Shown here in pieces: positions 57,601-64,000 of a stretch of DNA of 64,000 nucleotides. Each line of letters opens with the position of its first letter. Position 1 is the first letter of the stretch. Source of the DNA: Arachnopeziza araneosa (Eukaryota > Ascomycota > Leotiomycetes > Helotiales > Arachnopezizaceae); the NCBI GenBank assembly GCA_003988855.1, contig QYAI01000019.1, forward strand, positions 129,278 through 193,277, given 5' to 3'. The position numbers and the translations under genes are program-made. The notes under the pieces were generated by a model that was not told the origin of the DNA, made no database searches, and worked only from the letters and a program-made list of their open reading frames with translations.

Positions 57601-58300
57601 TAAGATCCTACGGACTTCCATGTCCAACAAGATAGAGTTGCGAGCAGATAGATTTGGGTTTGATGTCTAGGGATTTGTTCTTATGATGTTTAGATGATTG
57701 TGTTGACACGCTAATAACTCTAATAGACCATTGGTAGTTTAGTTCAATATCTGATTTCATTGTAGTGACCTACCGAGAGGTATCTATCTTAGAGTAAACG
57801 GCAATCCTTTGGAGGAGTGAAAGGTGCGCTCGGAGAAATAGGGCCAATAGGCCAACGACATCAGGGCCAGGCACAGGCACATCAGCGAAGCAGATATTGT
57901 ACCTTAATCTTATGAGGCCATTCAGCAATATAAAATATATTAAAGTCCAAGTGCCGACTCATGACAAAAGTCAGTTTGGCGGAGCATTTGAGTCCGCGAG
58001 TGGTGCGAATGTTCCGAGCCTCAGTGTTCCGCATGTAGTGGAGTGCAGATGGGGTACCTTGTTTCTGGAAGAGGCAGTTGAAGGTTGTAAAACGGCAGGC
58101 TGAAAGAATGCGATAGGCTCTTATCGTGCGCCATCCAAGCTTGGAGAAAGATGCACGAACAGGCGTCAGGACCAGGTATTCTCGAGCCGTAGCCGCAAAA
58201 CTTTGTTGGTCCGCTGCAACGTCGTGGCTCTTGTGGCGCATGGTGTGGGTCTTCGAACCATGATGATCAGATCAGGAACGGTACGGCCGTCAACCGAAGT
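54674..58300. other. AT-rich region without a recognisable gene
   Basis: Short frames only. A 17-A run lies at 55274-55290. A minus-strand frame with a start at 57111 (MADSRAGFDADAG, then a Gly/Thr repeat) and a further open stretch at 56749-57003 could be a small degenerate gene, but no splice pair joins them, and I do not call it. No transposon protein is recognised. Confidence 0.5.
55274..55290 (+). repeat. Poly(A) tract, 17 bases
   Basis: A run of 17 A in an AT-rich desert. No coding element precedes it that would mark a retroposon. Confidence 0.9.
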
Positions 58301-59590
58301 TACTTCGTACGGAAGCCTCTGGCTCGCCTTGCCTTGCCTTGCTCAGAGGCCTGTGATATGAATTTGACATTCATAAGATGATCAGAGACTGGGGCCCGCT
58401 GGATTGGCGAGCGTGCTGTAATGCACCCCTCAAATCTTGCGGGTAAAATCATTCGCTGCACCAGTAGTATGCTATTTCCACTCGTCCGTTGGTCACAGAC
58501 GCAGACAACGACGAAGGGTTCCTGTCGATGGCATGAAAGAGGGGGGCGTCTCTTCGGCCTCATGTCGATGCATGAATGAACTTAAGCGCCACACGACGGT
58601 ACCAGAGTTCTCGCACTTCTGGCTGATAGCGCTGGCTGGAAAGCCCATCTTGGATACACTTGCGGTTGTACATCCAAGGGAAGCAGAGCCTTGTTGGAAG
58701 CCGGCGGTAGGGAAGAGGAACAGGCTGAGAAATACAGTGTACGTGTGTGTGTGAGAGAAGGGAGACGCGATGAAGGAGACGGACCGGAGCAGGTGGAAGG
58801 ATCAACGCCATACTGTCAGATACCCGAGACTGCGTACTCATGGTACCGCCTAGAACTTCCTGTCTAGGTCTCGCTCACACTGCCGCCGACGCCATAAACC
58901 AAACCGAACCAAACCACACACATAATTAACACACTTATATCACCATTCCGCGATTTTTCAGGTTCAGATTGAGGATCGTGAAGAGGAAGATCATTCAAGG
59001 ATGATTGCGACGCAGAATCCAAAGAAACGGTCCTCTAATATCGCATAATCCAAATCGAACAAGTATCATCAGATTTCCCATCCTGTGCATCTTGACCGAG
59101 TCAACGCACCTACCTATCCTGCGCTATATCTTATTCTCCACACTATAGTAATATGGTTCTGTGCACCGTTTCGGCTGATTCTAGACCCTACGTCGGATAT
59201 TTCTTAAGATTCTCTCATGCTGTGCCTACCTCAAGTTACCATTTCTGGCTTGAAACCCTGTATTATAAGGTTCTCTAACGTTTCAAGTCGTATCCGTTGC
59301 CCATTTTCGGCTCCCGTTTTCTTCTTCTCATCCTATTCTCCAGCCTTTCGATCTGTTCCTGCATATCTTGCGAGACCGCGAAACAACAGACCGGTTGAGC
59401 CCTAGGATGCGAAAGGTTTCCCGCGCTGGTGGATTGATGCGATGGAGATCCTCTCCACCCGTCCTCTGTCGGTAGCGAGGTTTCAGGAGGTTACGACATC
59501 TCGGCCTTCCGAGAAGCTGACCGGAGGACGGAAGTTGGATGTGAGGAGAGGTTTCCGTACCCCGCTGGGTATTCTCGTGTTCTGGAGAGG

Positions 59591-59616
59591 GAGAGAGAGA
59601 GAGAGAGAGAGAGAGA
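59591..59616 (+). repeat. (GA)13 microsatellite
   Basis: Thirteen exact GA units, non-coding. Confidence 0.95.
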
Positions 59617-60633
59617 TGGTTGCTTGCGCTCAAGACTTGTCGTTGCACAGTGCAAAGGTGGCTTTCGCACCAGGGTGAAACATGACCAATCAAAACACTG
59701 TTCATCCTCCTTCTAGAAAACGCATCCCCCGCTATGATGGTGTGCAAGGTGTTGGTGTGACGTCCAAGGTAGGACCAATCGTCCGGTGATACTGTGTGGA
59801 CTCTCGAGTCCAGCCTTGTTGAGATTGTTCAACTGCCATGATTCTGATGCAACATCCAACGGCCCCGGCCGCCAGAGAGGGAGGTCGAGTAGGGAAGGAG
59901 GATGGCAGTCGTGTCGTGCGTTTGCCAGCTCGTCGTCGTCGTGACAAGAAGCGTCTCTCCAATGTCTCAGCCCTATAGCAAAGTATCCATTCCATCACCG
60001 GATCTTCCGGGTCTTCTCGCAGAGAAAAGCATCGGACCATGAGATGTTTTATGGCAATAGACGCGATTAACGTCGACTCTTTGGGGCAGGAGGCCCGAAC
60101 CGATGCGTCTGTCTCCGACCGGTGGTGTTCTGGGCGCAGCGGAATCCCAGCATCAGATCCGAATTGAGGAAGTGCCTGTTGTGGGTTTCGGCAGATTCAA
60201 GGGTTTCCTGCGTCACGACCTGGCTCCGGTATTTGTGTTTGTGTGTATGGCGTGTACTGACGGAGTTGTGCACACATGAGCGGGAGGCAGGGCCGGGCGG
60301 GCTGGGGGACGAGAGATGAGCAGGAGGAGCAGCAGCAGCGAAACGTCCGCAGCCAACACCGTGTCAGCCAACTCGTCCTCCCTTCTCACTACCGAGATGG
60401 TTGACGGCATTGGGGGGGAAAGATGGTACCTACCTCGTACCTGGCCCTAGAATTGGGCGGCCAGCACGGGATCCAGTGGGTAGTTGGGCGGCGGTGGGCT
60501 TGCATGGCATGGCATCATCTGTATCGCATCGGTATCGTGGAGCGGGATGAGGAGGGGAGGGAGGTATGATCAGGAAGGATGTGCGATCCAGCAAGCACCA
60601 GCACCGCCAATCCATCACCATCCATCCATCACC

Positions 60634-60676
60634 GACCATCACCATCACCATCACCACCACCACCACCATCATCACA
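60634..60676 (+). repeat. (CAC/CAT)n microsatellite
   Basis: About fourteen CAC or CAT triplets with a flanking CCAT-rich stretch from about 60610; non-coding. Confidence 0.9.
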
Positions 60677-62977
60677 ACAAGCCTGCTCCCTCCCTCCTCT
60701 GCTCCCACCCTGCCCCTGCGGCGCCATCCCTGGCTCTCCTCACCGAAAAGCCCGCACAGACATCGTCGTCAGTAGAGGAGTCGCCGTATGTGTGCTGCGG
60801 CAAGCGAACGATCTTGAGGCTGGCGGCCTAGTCCTTCCTTCATGCTCTCGCGCTTCCAGGCGAAATCAACTGCTGTCAAAGTCTGACGCTCCGTGTCAGG
60901 GACATGGAGCTGCAATCTGCGCCCAGCCTGCGCTGCCGACTCTTTCTGGCCAAGCCCATTACTTCCTCGTGAGTGCCGGTGCCAGTACCTTACCTACTAC
61001 GCATAGAGGACGAAGAACTGATTCGAGTTGTGGCCGTTGAGCGAACCCAGGGTTTCAAAGGAGCCGGGATGACTTTCCCATGTACTTGCACCTCATGCAC
61101 CGCTTCAAGCTGCCCTCCACCCCCAATTTTACCCAGGAGGTGGAGTGGCGCATCAGTCGAAGCTTGCTTGCTTGTGCAACCGAGCTGGCTGGCTGGCTGA
61201 GGTCTCATCATGAGGGCGAGGCAGCCTCTCGAGCAGGAGCAGCGGATTGGAGAAAGCCTTCTCTCATCCTCAAACACCACACCCTTCTTCATGCTCTTCC
61301 TACCCGCGTCTGCGTGTCGCGGTAGTCGAGACGCTCAACATTCAAATCCTGCCATCCGCAAAAGGGGAGCTTCGGGAACCTGGCAGGTCAGACCAAGCAT
61401 ATCACGTTCTCCGTACGATCCCTCGTCCCCAGCATCAAGGCCCCTGGCCCATGGACCTCGAGCAGGAGAAGTGCCATTGGGCTGGCAATTCTCCCCCCGT
61501 CGTGACAACGGTTCTGCGTTGACCCGCAGAACAGTCGTTCTCCCAGCCATTCGAGTCCAATGATTTACGCCAGCGAGGCCCAGCTCGATCTCTCCACCAG
61601 CTCCCTGTTGTACTCGCCTTTCTCCCCTTCGGGCTTAGTTTGAGATCGATGCACCTCGCGAACGACCGCTGCCCTGCCCTTTCCCTCACCTGTTCCTGTT
61701 GGTCGAACCGTTATGGCTGCTGCTTCATCGCAGCGTCGGACTACCCCAGTCACACCCTCATCTTACCATGCAGAGTTCTCGATAGAGTGCTATCAAGGCT
61801 TGCTGCGGCCTCGCTGCGATTTGCTGTTCCCCACAGAAGCTACCAGGCCTCTTCATCAAGCGAGCACACGCACTGGCATTGAGCCGGGTATCTCTTCCTC
61901 TCTCCTCTGCCTGTCCGTTCTTTATTGTGGCTAAGAGTGACCCTTCCCGGCCTGGGGCTTGTTTATGCATCGTTGAACTTGAGCTGTTTTATTCTGTCCA
62001 TCCGAATAGGCATTTCTTGCCCATCTAAACACCCTCTCACTATATCTGTCATCCGAAGTCCTCGGTCTCTGCAGGAGATCCTAGAGTCAGCCGTGCATTC
62101 CCTGCCATCACCTCCCTCAGTATCAATAATTCTCCGGTGTGGCACGCCTACATCGACACGGCACCAATCTGCCTCAGCGGTCCTGGGTCTGCTAGCAAAG
62201 TTTGTGGCCTTCAGGCGCTACGAGGGTCTATTGTCCTCGCTATTCACTACCATCCATCTTTCAGGCCTCACCTCAGGACCCTCCAATCTTCCCCCAACAT
62301 CATCCGACACCCGGCAACTGAATGTGGACAGCCATGACAGCGGCCCCCGTCTAACTTCACAGGATCTTCAGATTCCCCAAAACGGACCCAGCACGTCATA
62401 AAACCAGCAACTAATTTACCCTTCATTTGGGCGAGGCGGAGCACTCGCCACAACTGTTTAAGAACTTAAGTCACCCTTGACATAAACAGCTTCATCTTGA
62501 ACCTCGTGGTCTGTGGACTATCATCTCGAACGTGTCAACCGTTTTGAACAGAAATACGCGTTCTGAAGCACCCCGAGCAGATCAGAGTTTACGGCTAGAT
62601 CCACCATTGATATTGCGGAGAGCTACAAGGCACACAGCCTTATCTATTTGGAGAACCACCCATTCTGTCCAGCTAGGAGCTTCTTTCAAAACCTCGAGAC
62701 AATCCACAACTGAGCTCCACACAGTATTCACAGGACGAACATTCGACCGGCTTTCGACAACTCCATCCAAACTTGCCTTCGATAGGTCCTATGTTCTTCT
62801 TTGATCAGTGATCAGCAATCATACCCCGCGGCCCTTACTCTCGTTCATCTCACGGCTTTTACCTCTTCCTAGAGCTCGACCTCCTCTACTTCTCTGGTCT
62901 GACAGAAGATCGGCGAAGCAGCTTTAACAAACGATCTACTTCCTGCCTTCTCGCATCTGAAGCAAATACACATCTCA

Positions 62978-64000
62978 ATGCTTGTCACACGGCAATGTGA
63001 TACAGGACGGAATACTTGGTCTTCTAGTAAGCTCGACGCCCTTTATAACGCAGCGTCTCCACGCATGTCGAACTTCGAGCCACTATCTACGCAGCCGGAC
63101 TGGCGAGAACAATACTCCGCCTTTCCTTTGTCTGGCGACAGCAACTTGTTGCAGCCATCTTTCGAGCAGGCGGCAAGCTCTAATGCATCGGACAACGCCC
63201 AAGACCAGCACCAGAGCAGCTCTAGGCCAGCTCTGGAGCACAGGCACACGGGTGGGCCTCTCCGACAAGATCCTCAGCCTGAGACAATCATAGAAAGATC
63301 AGATTCGGCGCCTGGAGATTGTGGAAACCCGACAACTGATCCAGCCCGCGATGACTCCTTGGTGTCTACTGAGTCGACAGCTTTGTCTCTTGGCTCTATC
63401 GGGTCAAACGCGCTCAGCTCTGTATCAAGCGCGCCAACGCAACAAGTAACTCTAACGAATGAGGCGGGAGTGACAGAAGGTGAAATCAAGGATGAGGAGG
63501 ATGATCTTGAAGACGACGATGAGATGATAGATGCTGAGCTGGAGGAAGGAGCTCCTCCACAGACAGCCGCCGAGCGTCGAGCGGAGCGCAGGAAGATGAA
63601 ACGATTTCGGTGAGACTCCATCAACGTTATCTCTCAACCTCGGATTCACTAACTGCTTGCAGTCTCACTCACCAACAAACTCGATTCCTGATGAGTGAAT
63701 TTGCAAAACAAGCGCACCCGGATGCTGCGCACAGAGAACGACTTTCGAGAGAGATTCCTGGTTTGAGCCCAAGACAAGTTCAGGTCTGGTTCCAAAACCG
63801 GTAAGAAAATCCGTTGATGCCGTATATTCTGTACTAACTATAAGGAGACGTGCAAAAATCAAGCGCTTGACAGCAGATGATCGAGAACGCATGATGAAGA
63901 TGAGAGCTGTACCGGATGATTTCGACAACGTACAGGCTTTGCATTCACCGTATGGTGCAGTACATGGCATTGGCACGCCAATGCAATCACCTGTCGACTT
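62978..64000 (+). CDS. Homeobox transcription factor, 3' end beyond the window
   Basis: Exons 62978-63609, 63663-63800 and 63848 to beyond 64000. The first 190 residues are disordered (Ser/Gln/Asp-rich with an acidic EDDLEDDDEMIDAELEE stretch). They lead into a basic KMKRFRLTHQQTRFLMSEF, the start of a homeodomain of about 60 residues at about 207-267, with LSPRQVQVWFQNRRAKIKR as recognition helix (W48, F49, N51, R53 positions kept). After it DDFDNVQALHSP is visible. The family contains fungal homeobox regulators of development. ATG 63065 (MSNFEPLSTQPDW) is an alternative start. The second intron ends in two possible acceptors three bases apart; the downstream one restores the canonical NRRAK. 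Confidence 0.9.
63801..63847 (+). other. Intron with tandem AG acceptors inside the homeodomain
   Basis: The intron begins GTAAGAAAAT and ends TAAGGAG. Splicing at the first AG (exon from 63845) would insert one Arg (NRRRAK); splicing at the second (exon from 63848) gives NRRAK, the usual homeodomain sequence. Both preserve frame. Confidence 0.7.

Larger units (their letters stand above)
58301..62977. other. GC-richer repeat-containing region, probable long promoter/leader of the homeobox gene
   Basis: Sequence becomes GC-richer with CCTTG, TG, GA, and CAC/CAT tracts and many short overlapping frames on both strands, none with a recognisable domain. The last 1.5 kb (about 61.5-62.98 kb) is pyrimidine-rich on the plus strand with repeated CTTTCC, CCTCTC and similar, and several short upstream ATG frames. 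This is what long transcribed leaders of fungal transcription-factor genes look like. It mirrors the 4-kb region before the WOPR gene. Confidence 0.5.

Noticed and set aside
62532..62804. 90-codon plus-strand frame before the homeobox gene
   Set aside because: It has no domain and lies in the probable transcribed leader. At most it is an upstream ORF; not supported as a gene.

Overview
The window is nuclear DNA from a filamentous ascomycete (Pezizomycotina), probably a Leotiomycete. The evidence is the gene set together with many short introns of about 45-70 nt (GTRNGY donors, CTAAC-like branch sites, YAG acceptors), long serine-rich regulatory proteins, and long leaders with microsatellites in front of transcription-factor genes. 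The class is an inference; the kingdom and subphylum are well supported. No tRNA, rRNA, CRISPR array or intact transposon was seen.

Layout. 1-7 kb: mostly without genes, except a GH3/GNAT locus on the minus strand that seems to have lost its glycosidase catalytic domain. 7-31.8 kb: a dense housekeeping block. It holds the kinetochore protein CENP-I/Mis6, a small subunit of serine palmitoyltransferase, a mitochondrial GGQ release/rescue factor, a CorA/ALR magnesium transporter, signal peptidase subunit Spc1, the RING protein Rbx1, a PNRC-motif decapping-activator-like protein, mitochondrial MTO1/MnmG, the CAAX protease RCE1, a serine-rich two-TM protein, the MBOAT acyltransferase ALE1 and the SM protein VPS45. 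32-37.5 kb: an FAD amine oxidase and the DNA-repair enzyme TDP1 with an N-terminal ubiquitin-interacting motif. 37.5-42.9 kb: a 4 kb repeat-rich leader or promoter followed by a WOPR (Wor1/Ryp1/Sge1-type) master regulator. 43.7-53.1 kb: mitochondrial cardiolipin synthase, then a divergent pair made of the spliceosomal helicase Aquarius/Cwf11 and a THOC1 protein fused to a complete guanylate kinase. 53.8-54.7 kb: a signal-peptide-bearing cytidine-deaminase-fold protein. 54.7-63 kb: a gene desert, AT-rich at first and later GC-rich with microsatellites, leading into a homeobox transcription factor cut by the window end.

How the genes relate. There is no biosynthetic cluster. The clearest functional pairing is Aquarius (spliceosome) and THOC1 (mRNA export/THO), which share a 248-bp divergent promoter containing CACGTG. 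The most unusual object is the THOC1-guanylate kinase fusion, which joins a core mRNP assembly factor to a nucleotide-metabolism enzyme whose key residues look intact. All exon models below were derived by hand from splice signals and reading-frame continuity; the summed CDS lengths of the complete genes are multiples of three.
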